From an uncultured Eubacteriales bacterium (lineage in GTDB: Bacteria; Bacillota; Clostridia; Lachnospirales; Anaerotignaceae), in NCBI GenBank assembly GCA_934256695.1, contig CAKQPE010000025.1:1-21924 (forward strand): a stretch of DNA of 21,924 nt, in the 5' to 3' direction. Each line of letters opens with the position of its first letter. Position 1 is the stretch's first letter. The position numbers and the translations under genes were made by a program. The notes under the pieces were generated by a model. That model was not told where the DNA came from. It saw only the letters and a list, made by a program, of their open reading frames with translations, and did no database searches. Below, piece after piece: positions 6,071-13,774 of the stretch.

Positions 6071-7123
6071 TTATTTGTAAAGTTCACAAATCTTGTTGTA
6101 GATTTCTACAGGTGTAGGAATCTGTCCGCCAAGTCTGCCGTAGAATTCTACAGAAGCATTGTCGTTTACAACAAGCTTAACATCATTTACCATCTGACCT
6201 GCATTAAGTTCTACTACAAAGAACTTCTTGCCTTTGTTTATGTAGTTTGCAAATGCTTTTTCAGGGAATGGCCAGATTGTGATAGGTCTGATCATACCTA
6301 CTTTAATTCCGTCTGCTCTTGCAAGCTTAATAGCATCAAGGCAAACTCTTGCTGTTGTACCAAATGAAACTATGATAATATCAGCATCTTCTGTTTCGAT
6401 TTCTTCCCATCTCTGCTCGTTTTCTCTGATTTTAGCGAACTTAGCCTGAAGATCAAGGTTGAATTTTTCCCACTGGTCAGGACCGTCACCGCAAGTTGTG
6501 ATGTCGTTGTGGTGTCCTCTGCCGTTGATACCGTCAACAGCCCAGTCCCATCTCTTGTTTACTTCTATTTTTTCAGGAAGCTCAACGTTTTCCATCATCT
6601 TAGCGATAGTACCGTCACTTGCAACTACTACAGGGTTTCTGTATTTTTCTGCAAGGTCAAATGCAAGAGGAGCAAAGTCTGCATATTCCTGAACTGAATA
6701 AGGAGCAAGAACTATTGTGTTGTAGTCACCGTGTCCGCCGCCTTTTGTAAGCTGGTTGTAGTCACCCTGTGAACCAAGGATTTCACCGTCGGCAGGACCA
6801 GGACGCATACAGTCAACAATAACGCTTGGAAGGCTTGCTGCTGACATATAGCTCATAGCTTCGCAGCCAAGAGAAAAACCAGGGCCTGCTGTAGCTGTCA
6901 TGCCTCTTTTACCTGTAGCTGCAACACCTGCAACCATATTGAAAGCTGAAACTTCTGTTTCTGCCTGAACAAATGTAAGTCCCTCTGAAGGAGCTTTCTT
7001 TGCATAATATTCCGGAATTTCACTTGATGGTGTTATAGGATAACCAAAGAAATATTTACAACCTGAACGGATAGCCGCTTCAGCGAAGGCTTCGTTACCC
7101 TGCATAAAAACTTTATCTGCCAT
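6071..7123 (-). CDS. vorB: 2-oxoacid:ferredoxin oxidoreductase, alpha subunit (VorB/KorA type)
   Basis: The 350-residue alpha subunit carries the pyrimidine-binding and transketolase-C-like domains of the ferredoxin oxidoreductase. Family marks are GNEAFAEAAIRSGCKYFFGYPITPSSEI (split here as GNEAFAEAAIRSG and FGYPITPSSEIPEYYA, about 9-40), AETEVSAFNMVAGVAATGKRG and TATAGPGFSLGCEA. The C-terminal domain begins near residue 250 (ADIIIVSFGTTARV) and ends with GRLGGQIPTPVEIYN. The ATG at 7123 follows GGGAGGG. It lies 15 bases after the ferredoxin gene. The complex would oxidise a 2-oxoacid with CoA to an acyl-CoA, CO2 and reduced ferredoxin. It looks closest to proteins named VorB (3-methyl-2-oxobutanoate), but 2-oxoglutarate or another 2-oxoacid is possible. 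Confidence 0.92.
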   Translation of the reverse strand: MADKVFMQGNEAFAEAAIRSGCKYFFGYPITPSSEIPEYYAKKAPSEGLTFVQAETEVSAFNMVAGVAATGKRGMTATAGPGFSLGCEAMSYMSAASLPSVIVDCMRPGPADGEILGSQGDYNQLTKGGGHGDYNTIVLAPYSVQEYADFAPLAFDLAEKYRNPVVVASDGTIAKMMENVELPEKIEVNKRWDWAVDGINGRGHHNDITTCGDGPDQWEKFNLDLQAKFAKIRENEQRWEEIETEDADIIIVSFGTTARVCLDAIKLARADGIKVGMIRPITIWPFPEKAFANYINKGKKFFVVELNAGQMVNDVKLVVNDNASVEFYGRLGGQIPTPVEIYNKICELYK

Positions 7124-7138
7124 TACTTAAACCCTCCC

Positions 7139-7351
7139 TTAAACGTCTTTTTCTACCATTATAGCGCCTTCTGGACAAACAGTTGCACAGATACCGCAAG
7201 CAACACAGTCTGTCATATCGACAGCTTCAACAGCATAATATCCCATTTTGTTAACAGTTTCACTTTTTTTAAGTATTGTCTTTTTTGGACAGAAATGCAT
7301 ACAATATTCACATTCCTTACACATTTCCCGATTTACAGTAACTCGGTTCAT
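7139..7351 (-). CDS. 2[4Fe-4S] ferredoxin subunit of the 2-oxoacid oxidoreductase
   Basis: The 70-residue protein holds two complete C-x2-C-x2-C-x3-C-P motifs: cysteines 11, 14, 17, 21 and 49, 52, 55, 59. It would carry electrons from the TPP site to soluble ferredoxin, the role of the delta subunit in four-subunit complexes. A GTG at 7369 would add six residues, but the ATG at 7351 is preferred because GAGAGGAG lies 7 bases upstream and overlaps the longer start. It is first in the operon, with a leader of about 130 bases from a consensus promoter at 7489-7517 and close spacing to the alpha subunit. Confidence 0.92.
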   Translation of the reverse strand: MNRVTVNREMCKECEYCMHFCPKKTILKKSETVNKMGYYAVEAVDMTDCVACGICATVCPEGAIMVEKDV

Positions 7352-7379
7352 ATCAAAACTCCTCTCCACCTGTTAGCTT

Positions 7380-7392
7380 CCGACCCTGTCGG
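7380..7392 (-). other. Small hairpin just upstream of the ferredoxin ribosome site
   Basis: CCGAC-CCT-GTCGG forms a 5-bp hairpin in the leader, about 15 bases before the GAGAGGAG site. A second leader hairpin, ATCAGAA-CGCCT-TTCTGAT, lies at 7456-7474. They could affect message stability or translation; no known riboswitch pattern is seen. Confidence 0.35.
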
Positions 7393-7488
7393 ATATAATG
7401 ATATAAAGCACTCTGCACCGAATGCTAATAATACAAGGCTTAGTTTGTTCCAAATATCAGAACGCCTTTCTGATTTCTTACAACAATC

Positions 7489-7517
7489 ATTATAATTATG
7501 CATTGCCATAATGTCAA
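7489..7517 (-). promoter_or_regulatory. Consensus sigma-A promoter of the oxidoreductase operon
   Basis: On the minus strand TTGACA (7512-7517) and TATAAT (7489-7494) match the consensus at all twelve positions with 17 bases between. It predicts a transcript start near 7482 and a leader of about 130 bases before the ferredoxin ATG at 7351. Confidence 0.85.
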
Positions 7518-7520
7518 TGC
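7500..7520. promoter_or_regulatory. Inverted repeat over the -35 box, candidate operator
   Basis: GCATTG-N9-CAATGC overlaps the -35 box of the oxidoreductase promoter. A further CAATGC occurs at 7634-7639, upstream of the divergent IclR-family gene. Placement fits repression by that regulator, but the site is inferred from symmetry alone. Confidence 0.45.
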
Positions 7521-7550
7521 TAACTTTCAATAAAAACGTAACATATTTTC

Positions 7551-7579
7551 TTTACTTTTTTAATATAAATCTATATAAT
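7551..7579 (+). promoter_or_regulatory. Candidate promoter of the IclR-family gene
   Basis: TTTACT (7551-7556) and TATAAT (7574-7579) are spaced by 17 bases and point to the gene at 7678, leaving a leader of about 90 bases. The -35 match is only partial and the area is AT-rich. A TACAAT at 7650-7655 is a weaker alternative. Confidence 0.4.
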
Positions 7580-7677
7580 AGTTATATCATTCTATTATTC
7601 AGAACAACATTAAATATAAATTAAAATGCATACAATGCACTTTTTTTTATACAATACACACATACGGAGGAGAATTT

Positions 7678-8475
7678 ATGAGCGATTTCAAGCATATACC
7701 TAAATATCCCGTTCAAACATTGGGAAAAGCACTTGATATTCTGAACTATATTAAAGATAACCCTTCCAGCGAAGGAATATCTCTTACAGAAATAAGCTCT
7801 GCCCTTAAAATCGGCAAAAGCGGCGTTCACCGTCTGCTTGATACTCTTATGGCATATGACTTTGTGGAAAAAATAAACGGCATATCTCCTGCCTACCGTC
7901 TGGGCTGGGGACTTTTCAATGCCGGTAATGCTGTACCTAAACAGCATACTCTTAACGGTGCAAACTATGTTCCAGTTATAGAAAAGCTCTGTAATACTTT
8001 CCTTGAAACAACAAACTTAGGCATATTAAATAATTACGAGGCTATAATCATATGCAAAATGGAACCGGCAGCACGAATGCTGCGTACAAATACTCAGGTA
8101 GGTGAACGTGAGCCTATGTATGCTACAGCCTTGGGAAAACTTTTTATGAGTGATCTGCCTGAAAATGAGTTTGAAAACTATTTTGAAAGAACTACTTTAA
8201 CAAAACTTGCTTTCAATACTATGACAGAAAAAGACGAACTTAAAGAGGCAATAAAGAAAATACAAAAAAACGGTTATGCCGTTGACAACGAAGAATTCGT
8301 AGACGGAATGATATGTCTTGCCATGCCTATAAGGGACTTTACAGGGCATATCGTAGCCGGCATAAGCATAAGCGGCCCTGCAAAACGAATGACAAAAGAG
8401 CGAATAATAGAAATTTCTCCTGTTTTAAAGCAGGCGTGTCTTGGCATTTCCGAATTTCTCGGTTATACTAAGTAA
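7678..8475 (+). CDS. IclR-family transcriptional regulator
   Basis: The 265-residue protein has the IclR plan. An N-terminal winged helix-turn-helix covers about residues 10-75 (ALDILNYIKDN, SLTEISSALKIGKSGVHRLLDTLMAYDFVEK). A C-terminal effector-binding domain covers about 85-260, with typical GEREPMYATALGKLFMS, GYAVDNEEFVDGMICLAMPIRD and VAGISISGPAKRM. It would bind DNA as a dimer or tetramer and respond to a small carboxylate-type ligand. The ATG follows CGGAGGAG. It is divergent from the 2-oxoacid oxidoreductase operon, whose promoter carries an inverted repeat, so control of that operon is a reasonable inference. The effector is not evident. Confidence 0.92.
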   Translation: MSDFKHIPKYPVQTLGKALDILNYIKDNPSSEGISLTEISSALKIGKSGVHRLLDTLMAYDFVEKINGISPAYRLGWGLFNAGNAVPKQHTLNGANYVPVIEKLCNTFLETTNLGILNNYEAIIICKMEPAARMLRTNTQVGEREPMYATALGKLFMSDLPENEFENYFERTTLTKLAFNTMTEKDELKEAIKKIQKNGYAVDNEEFVDGMICLAMPIRDFTGHIVAGISISGPAKRMTKERIIEISPVLKQACLGISEFLGYTK

Positions 8476-8660
8476 AAACCTTGGGGCTTTGCCCCAATAC
8501 TAATTCAAAACCGTGGACTCTGTCCACACCTGCAATCCTTTAAAAAGGATTGACCTAAACTTTAACAAAAATCCCATGACTAAGTCATGGGATTTGGTAA
8601 AAGTTTTGCTCAAGCTTTTTCAAAAGCTTGTCAGGGTTTGGGGTGAAACCCCAAGGTTTT
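8476..8660. repeat. Modular palindromic repeat, full facing copy
   Basis: The repeat starts right after the regulator's stop codon and ends 3 bases before the hemA ribosome site. The left side has two A modules (TTGGGG-CTTTG-CCCCAA, 8481-8497; GTGGA-CTCTG-TCCAC, 8513-8527) and module B (CAATCCTTT / AAAGGATTG, 8533-8552). One central hairpin follows (AAATCCCATGAC, loop TAA, 8569-8595). The right side mirrors it with CAAGCTTTT / AAAAGCTTG (8611-8630) and TTGGGG-TGAAA-CCCCAA (8638-8654). Confidence 0.85.
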
Positions 8661-8676
8661 TCCGGGAGACATGGAA

Positions 8677-9828
8677 ATGAACGTAATAAGCGTAAGCTTT
8701 AAATCCGCCCCTCTTGCCGTAAGAGCCTTGTTTGCCTTCAGTAAAGAGGAACAGTCGGATTTTTTCAAAAAACTTTTTAACTCTATACCAGCTATAGCCC
8801 AGTGTGTTATAATAAGTACCTGCAACAGATGTGAATTTTATTTCGATTCCGACAGAGAAAATATCAAAAAAGCCGAGCATTTTATATGTAATTATAAAGG
8901 TATGGATATTGAAAAGGCAATTAAGTATTTTAATGTTTTTACAGGCGAAAATGCTATCGGCCACCTTCTTAAAGTAGCCTGCGGAATAGACTCAATGGTT
9001 CTTGGCGAAGATGAAATTCTACGCCAAGTAAAGGAAAGCTACTACTTTGCAATGGAAAATAACGCCGTTTCAACAGAATTTAATACTATATTTAAAATGG
9101 CAATTACCGCCGCAAAGGAAATTAAAACCGTAACGGGTCTTTCAAGTACACCTGTCTCAATAGGCACTCTTACTGCCAATGAGGTTTTCCATTTTAAAAA
9201 GGAAGAAAAACATATCCTTATTATAGGCATAACAGGAAAAATAGGCTCTATAACAGCCAAAAATATTGCGGATAAAGATAATACGGAAATAATAGGCACT
9301 TCCGGAAGGCACAGTGCAAACACCGTTCTTCCTTTCAGCGAAAATATAGTTATAACAGACTTTTCAAACAGATATAAATTTATGGACTGGGCAGATGTTG
9401 TAATCAGTGCCACATCAAGCCCCCACTATACAGTTACAAAAGACGAGCTTAAAGAAAATATTAAAACCAAAAAACCTCGTCTTTTTATAGACCTTGCAGT
9501 GCCTAACGATATAGACTCTGCCATAAAGGAAATGGAAAACTGCCGCCTTTTTGATATTGATTATTTCAATACACTTTCAAAAACAAATAACCGCATTAAA
9601 AAGACAAAAGCTCTTTCTGCCGCAGAATATGTTAAAAGTTGGACTGACGAGATTATAAAAGAACTGTGCTTTAGGGATATTATAAACAGCCTTCCCGACC
9701 TTGAAAAAATAGTGGAAAAACGCAGTTTAAAACACCTTATATATTCTCTGCGAAAACTTTCGGACAGAAACCAGACAGAATCTGTATCGGAATGGTTAAA
9801 TGATTATATAAAAGAATGGAGCCGATAA
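8677..9828 (+). CDS. hemA: Glutamyl-tRNA reductase HemA
   Basis: HemA reduces glutamyl-tRNA to glutamate-1-semialdehyde with NADPH, the first committed step of the C5 tetrapyrrole pathway. The catalytic motif is present as STCNRCEFYF with Cys49 as nucleophile, followed by GEDEILRQVKESY near residue 107. The NADPH domain begins at about residue 180 (ILIIGITGKIGS), a variant of the usual glycine motif. At 383 residues it is shorter than most bacterial homologues, with a compact C-terminal dimerisation part. An ATG at 8671 lies only 2 bases after GGGAG; the ATG at 8677 has 8 bases and gives the usual family N-terminus, so it is preferred. It is first of five closely packed tetrapyrrole genes. 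No clear promoter is visible, because a palindromic repeat fills the space upstream. Confidence 0.92.
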   Translation: MNVISVSFKSAPLAVRALFAFSKEEQSDFFKKLFNSIPAIAQCVIISTCNRCEFYFDSDRENIKKAEHFICNYKGMDIEKAIKYFNVFTGENAIGHLLKVACGIDSMVLGEDEILRQVKESYYFAMENNAVSTEFNTIFKMAITAAKEIKTVTGLSSTPVSIGTLTANEVFHFKKEEKHILIIGITGKIGSITAKNIADKDNTEIIGTSGRHSANTVLPFSENIVITDFSNRYKFMDWADVVISATSSPHYTVTKDELKENIKTKKPRLFIDLAVPNDIDSAIKEMENCRLFDIDYFNTLSKTNNRIKKTKALSAAEYVKSWTDEIIKELCFRDIINSLPDLEKIVEKRSLKHLIYSLRKLSDRNQTESVSEWLNDYIKEWSR

Positions 9829-9830
9829 AT

Positions 9831-10469
9831 ATGTCATATTTTCCTTTTTTTATTAATATCTCAGATAAAAACATTCTTATAGCCGGTGCAGGAAAAACCG
9901 CTTTCCGCAAGGCCGAAATACTTCTTTCCTTCGGTTGCAGGCTTACTGTTGTTTCGCCCGAAATAAAAGAAAATTTCAGTATTTTTGAAAAAACCTATCC
10001 TAATAGTGTAACCATAATAAACCGTCAGTTCAGGGACACCGACATTGACGGTGTTTTTGTTGTTATAGCGGCAACAGACAACCCGGATGTAAACAGCCGT
10101 ATAAGTGCTTTGTGCAGTGAAAAGAATATTCCCGTAAATGTAGTTGATTGTCCCGACTTATGCACATTTATATTCCCTTCCATAGTTAAACAGGATGATT
10201 TGGTGTGCGGAATATCAAGCGGCGGAAAAAGTCCCGTTATAACCCAGTACATAAAAAACTTAATAAACAACAACATTCCTTCTTTTCTCGGCAGCATAAA
10301 TAACCGTATGGGCAGTCTCCGTGAATACATAAAAGAGCATATCCAACCTAAAAAACGGAAGGATAAAATGAATGAGCTGTTCAAAATTCTTATGCTTAAC
10401 CGAAACAATATAACCGATGAAGAACTGTTTGAAATTATAAATAACGAAAAGGATAAACAAGATGACTAA
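9831..10469 (+). CDS. Precorrin-2 dehydrogenase / sirohydrochlorin ferrochelatase (Met8/SirC-like)
   Basis: The 212-residue protein oxidises precorrin-2 to sirohydrochlorin with NAD and, in bifunctional members, inserts iron or cobalt. The NAD-binding start ILIAGAGKTAFRKAEILL (about 15-32) and the motif VNVVDCPDLCTFIFPS with GISSGGKSP are typical of the Met8/CysG N-terminal family. The C-terminal part (about 150-212) is helical and charged. Whether it chelates metal or is dehydrogenase only cannot be told. An ATG at 9816 would overlap hemA, but the ATG at 9831 sits 2 bases after the hemA stop, with GGAG 9 bases upstream, and begins MSYFPFFINI as homologues do. Its place between hemA and hemC marks the operon as serving siroheme or corrinoid synthesis. 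Confidence 0.9.
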   Translation: MSYFPFFINISDKNILIAGAGKTAFRKAEILLSFGCRLTVVSPEIKENFSIFEKTYPNSVTIINRQFRDTDIDGVFVVIAATDNPDVNSRISALCSEKNIPVNVVDCPDLCTFIFPSIVKQDDLVCGISSGGKSPVITQYIKNLINNNIPSFLGSINNRMGSLREYIKEHIQPKKRKDKMNELFKILMLNRNNITDEELFEIINNEKDKQDD

Positions 10470-11331
10470 ATTAAGAATAGGCACAAGGGGAAGTGCTTTG
10501 GCTCTTAAACAGGCGGAAATGATACAGTCGGAATTAAAAAAAGCCTTCCCTCTTTTAGAAACAGAGCTTGTAATATTAAAAACAAAAGGCGATAAAATAA
10601 CAGACCGTCCACTTTATGCCATAGGCGGAAAAGGTCTTTTTATAACGGAATTTGAGGAAGCTTTAAAAAACAACGAAATAGATATTGCCGTACACAGCGG
10701 AAAAGACCTTCCTTCCGAAACCCATTTTCCTTTTACAATAGCCGCCGTTTTGGAAAGAGGAAATGTTTCGGATATTGTCATAACAAAAAAAGAAACCGAC
10801 ATAAAAGATATTAAAACAATAGGCACATCAAGTCCAAGACGTATTGCCATGGCAAAAAGGCTTTTTAATACAGACTTCGAAAATCTGAGAGGCAATGTTC
10901 CTACCAGACTGCAAAAGCTTAAAGACGGACTTTTTGACGGAATAATACTTGCCAAAGCAGGCATTGAAAGACTGGGCATAGACCTTGAAAATGAAGGCTT
11001 TAAATATTATGCTCCCCATACGGACAAATTCGTTCCCGCCTCCTGTCAGGCAATAATTGCCTGTGAATGTATAAAAGGAAGTGAAGCCGAAAAAATTCTT
11101 TCCTATATAAATCACAGTGATACGAAACTTATCTTTGATACGGAAAGAAAACTTATGCATCTCTTAGGTGCAGACTGCCATGATGCGGCAGGAGTCTATG
11201 CCGTAAAGGAAAACAAAAATATAAAAATAACGGCTTTTTATAAAAATTCAGATATAATAAGCAGAACCGTACCTATTATAGATATAGAAAAAACACTTAC
11301 TGATATGGCAGGTGAACTGACACATGAATAA
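10462..11331 (+). CDS. hemC: Hydroxymethylbilane synthase HemC
   Basis: HemC (porphobilinogen deaminase) joins four porphobilinogen units into hydroxymethylbilane. The N-terminal RIGTRGSALALKQA (5-18), the catalytic aspartate in KDLP (D82), the TSSPRR substrate-binding motif (122-127) and the dipyrromethane cofactor cysteine in LGADC (C239) are all present. At 289 residues it is slightly shorter than typical. The usual PAxGQGALxIE stretch reads PASCQAIIACE (193-202), a notable divergence from the common motif. The gene overlaps the precorrin-2 dehydrogenase gene by 8 bases and is overlapped by the next gene by 8 bases, so translation is likely coupled. Confidence 0.94.
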   Translation: MTKLRIGTRGSALALKQAEMIQSELKKAFPLLETELVILKTKGDKITDRPLYAIGGKGLFITEFEEALKNNEIDIAVHSGKDLPSETHFPFTIAAVLERGNVSDIVITKKETDIKDIKTIGTSSPRRIAMAKRLFNTDFENLRGNVPTRLQKLKDGLFDGIILAKAGIERLGIDLENEGFKYYAPHTDKFVPASCQAIIACECIKGSEAEKILSYINHSDTKLIFDTERKLMHLLGADCHDAAGVYAVKENKNIKITAFYKNSDIISRTVPIIDIEKTLTDMAGELTHE

Positions 11332-12826
11332 AAAACCATTTGTATATATTGCAGGGGCAGGCCCCGGAAACAAAAGCTATATAACAGTCAAAGTTCTTGA
11401 GCTTATAAAAAAATGTGACGTTGTAATATACGATAATCTTATAGACAATACAGTTCTTGATAACTGCAAAAAAGATTGTGTAAAAATATATGCCGGAAAA
11501 TCATCGGGACATCATTCCATGAAACAGGAGGAAATAAATGCCCTTATTGTATCCGAAGCCGAAAAAGGCAATACCGTTCTCCGTTTAAAAGGCGGTGATC
11601 CTTTTGTTTTCGGCAGAGGTTCGGAAGAATGTATTGCCCTTAAAGAAGCAAATATCGGCTACGAAGTTATACCGGGAATTACTTCTGCAATTTCCGTACC
11701 TATGAACTGCGGAATACCCGTTACCCACAGAAAATTAAGCCGTTCTTTTACGGTAGTTACAGGTCATACGGCAGACGGCGAGATTGAAAACAGCATAAAT
11801 TTCAAAGCCCTTTCACAGCTTGACGGAACAATAGTTTTTCTTATGGGACTTAAAAACATAGAAAAAATAACAGCCGAGCTTTTGAAAAACGGCATGGATA
11901 AAAACACTCCTTGTGCCGTTATTTCCAACGGAACAAGAAAAAATCAGCATATATGCCGCGGAACTTTAAAAGATATTTCCGAAAAAGCCACAGCCGATAC
12001 CTTAATTGTATCCCCTGCCATAATAGTTGTGGGAAAATGTGCAGCTCTTAATATGCTCTCCGCCACCAATCTTCCTTTATCGAAAATTAAAACTGCCCTG
12101 TGCGGAACAAAGGATTTCTGCACAAAACTTTCAAAAAAAATAGAAAACTTAGGCGGTTATACACAGATTTTGGACTTTGTCCAGATAAATCCCGTTGATA
12201 AACCCGAACTCAAAAAAGCAATTCGGTGTATAAACGCTTTCACCGTTCTTGTATTTACAGGGCCTAATTCAATAAAAATATTTTTTGACACATTGAAAGA
12301 AACCGAAACGGATATACGTAAGCTAAGCCATCTGCGTTTTGCCGTAATAGGAAACGGAACTTACGAATATCTCAAAAAATTCGGTATTTATGCCGATATA
12401 GTTCCGACCGAATTTACATCGGACAGCCTTGCCCACTTACTTGTTGAAAAAACAGACAAAAGTGATAATATATTAATACCACGTGCTTTAAAAGGAAATA
12501 ACGTGCTTTCCGAAATACTTTCGGAAAACAACCGTAAATTCAACGAAATTCCCGTTTATGACACTATATGTCAAAACATACCCCAGCCGGAAGAAGATAT
12601 TGATTTTATTACCTTTGCAAGCTCTGCGGGAGTAAAAGGCTTTTTTGAAAGCGGAAAAACAATTCCGTACTCGGCAAAGACTGTCTGTATAGGAAAGTAT
12701 ACGGCAAAAACACTTGAAAAATACGGCGTAAATAACTATATAACCGCAAAAACAGCTTCTGCCGACTCCATGGCGGAAACAATATTAAACGAGGTGACAA
12801 ATAAATGTTCAGATTCAGAAGACTGA
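11324..12826 (+). CDS. cobA-hemD: Uroporphyrinogen-III C-methyltransferase / uroporphyrinogen-III synthase fusion
   Basis: The 500-residue protein is a two-domain fusion. Residues 1 to about 245 are the SAM-dependent methyltransferase CobA/SUMT, with GAGPGNKSYITVK near the start, RLKGGDPFVFGRGSEE (about 88-103), GIPVTHR and VVTGHT. It adds two methyl groups to uroporphyrinogen III to give precorrin-2. Residues about 255-500 are HemD, which cyclises hydroxymethylbilane to uroporphyrinogen III; sequence conservation is low, as usual, but VLVFTGPNSIKIFF and ITFASSAGVKGFF fit. The fusion is common in clostridia and channels product toward corrinoids or siroheme. It overlaps hemC by 8 bases and hemB by 22 bases. 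Confidence 0.93.
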   Translation: MNKKPFVYIAGAGPGNKSYITVKVLELIKKCDVVIYDNLIDNTVLDNCKKDCVKIYAGKSSGHHSMKQEEINALIVSEAEKGNTVLRLKGGDPFVFGRGSEECIALKEANIGYEVIPGITSAISVPMNCGIPVTHRKLSRSFTVVTGHTADGEIENSINFKALSQLDGTIVFLMGLKNIEKITAELLKNGMDKNTPCAVISNGTRKNQHICRGTLKDISEKATADTLIVSPAIIVVGKCAALNMLSATNLPLSKIKTALCGTKDFCTKLSKKIENLGGYTQILDFVQINPVDKPELKKAIRCINAFTVLVFTGPNSIKIFFDTLKETETDIRKLSHLRFAVIGNGTYEYLKKFGIYADIVPTEFTSDSLAHLLVEKTDKSDNILIPRALKGNNVLSEILSENNRKFNEIPVYDTICQNIPQPEEDIDFITFASSAGVKGFFESGKTIPYSAKTVCIGKYTAKTLEKYGVNNYITAKTASADSMAETILNEVTNKCSDSED

Positions 12827-13770
12827 GACAATCTCAGGCTTTAAGAGACATGGTATGCGAAACACAGCTTTATCCAAAGGATTTTATATATCCCCTTTTT
12901 GTTGTTGAAGGTGAAAACATAACCGAAGCTGTAGAGTCTATGCCTAATGTTTACAGATATTCCATAGATACTCTTGACCCTATACTTGAAAAAATAGATA
13001 AAAGCGGTATTTCGGGCATACTTCTTTTCGGTGTGCCGAAACACAAAGACGCTGTTGGTTCCGATGCCTATAATAAAGAAGGAATAGTCCAGAGAGCAAT
13101 CAGATACATAAAATCAAAGTATCCAGAAATGATTGTAATTGCCGACATATGCCTTTGCGAATACACAGACCACGGTCACTGCGGACTTATACACGACCAC
13201 GAAATACTTAATGACGAAACCCTTCCCCTTCTTGCAAAAATGGCACTTACCTGTGTTCAGGCAGGAGCGGATATGGTTGCACCTTCCGACATGATGGACG
13301 GAGACGTAGCCGCAATACGAAATATACTTGACGAAAACGGATTTATAAATACACCTATAATGGGCTACAGTGCAAAATATTCGTCTGCTTACTACTCTCC
13401 TTTCAGAGATGCGGCAGGTTCCGCACCGGGATTCGGTGACAGAAAGTCATACCAGATGGACTGCCGAAACGTAAAAGAAGGCTTGCGTGAGGTGGAAAAC
13501 GATATTTTACAGGGTGCAGACATAGTAATGGTTAAACCTGCCCTTGCATATCTTGACGTAGTAAAAGCCGTTTCGGAAAAGTTCGACTATCCTCTTGCCG
13601 TATACAACGTAAGCGGAGAATACAGCATGGTAAAGGCTGCTGCCTTAAACGGTTGGATAGACGAGAAAAAGATAGTTACCGAAAACCTTACTGCAATGAA
13701 ACGTGCCGGTGCAAAAATAATAATAACCTACCACGCCCTTGACATGGCAAAGTGGCTGAAGGAAAATTAA
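12805..13770 (+). CDS. hemB: Delta-aminolevulinic acid dehydratase HemB
   Basis: HemB (porphobilinogen synthase) condenses two 5-aminolevulinate molecules to porphobilinogen. The zinc-type cysteine triad is present (C116, C118, C126 in DICLCEYTDHGHCG), which marks it as a zinc-dependent enzyme. The Schiff-base lysines are K191 (MGYSAKYSSAYYSPFRDA) and K244 (MVKPALAYLD). At 321 residues it is full length. The ATG at 12805 lies within the 3' end of the cobA-hemD gene, with GAGGTG 8 bases upstream, giving a 22-base overlap. It closes the tight operon; a palindromic repeat begins a few bases after its stop and separates it from hemL. Confidence 0.95.
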   Translation: MFRFRRLRQSQALRDMVCETQLYPKDFIYPLFVVEGENITEAVESMPNVYRYSIDTLDPILEKIDKSGISGILLFGVPKHKDAVGSDAYNKEGIVQRAIRYIKSKYPEMIVIADICLCEYTDHGHCGLIHDHEILNDETLPLLAKMALTCVQAGADMVAPSDMMDGDVAAIRNILDENGFINTPIMGYSAKYSSAYYSPFRDAAGSAPGFGDRKSYQMDCRNVKEGLREVENDILQGADIVMVKPALAYLDVVKAVSEKFDYPLAVYNVSGEYSMVKAAALNGWIDEKKIVTENLTAMKRAGAKIIITYHALDMAKWLKEN

Positions 13771-13774
13771 ATCA

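Noticed and set aside
7348..7530. Open frame of 60 codons on the minus strand upstream of the ferredoxin gene
   Set aside because: The -10 and -35 boxes of the operon lie inside it, so its start would not be on the transcript, and it has no ribosome site.
8476..8676. Cobalamin or other riboswitch before the tetrapyrrole operon
   Set aside because: The space is fully taken by the palindromic repeat and I could not see a B12-box-like conserved core.
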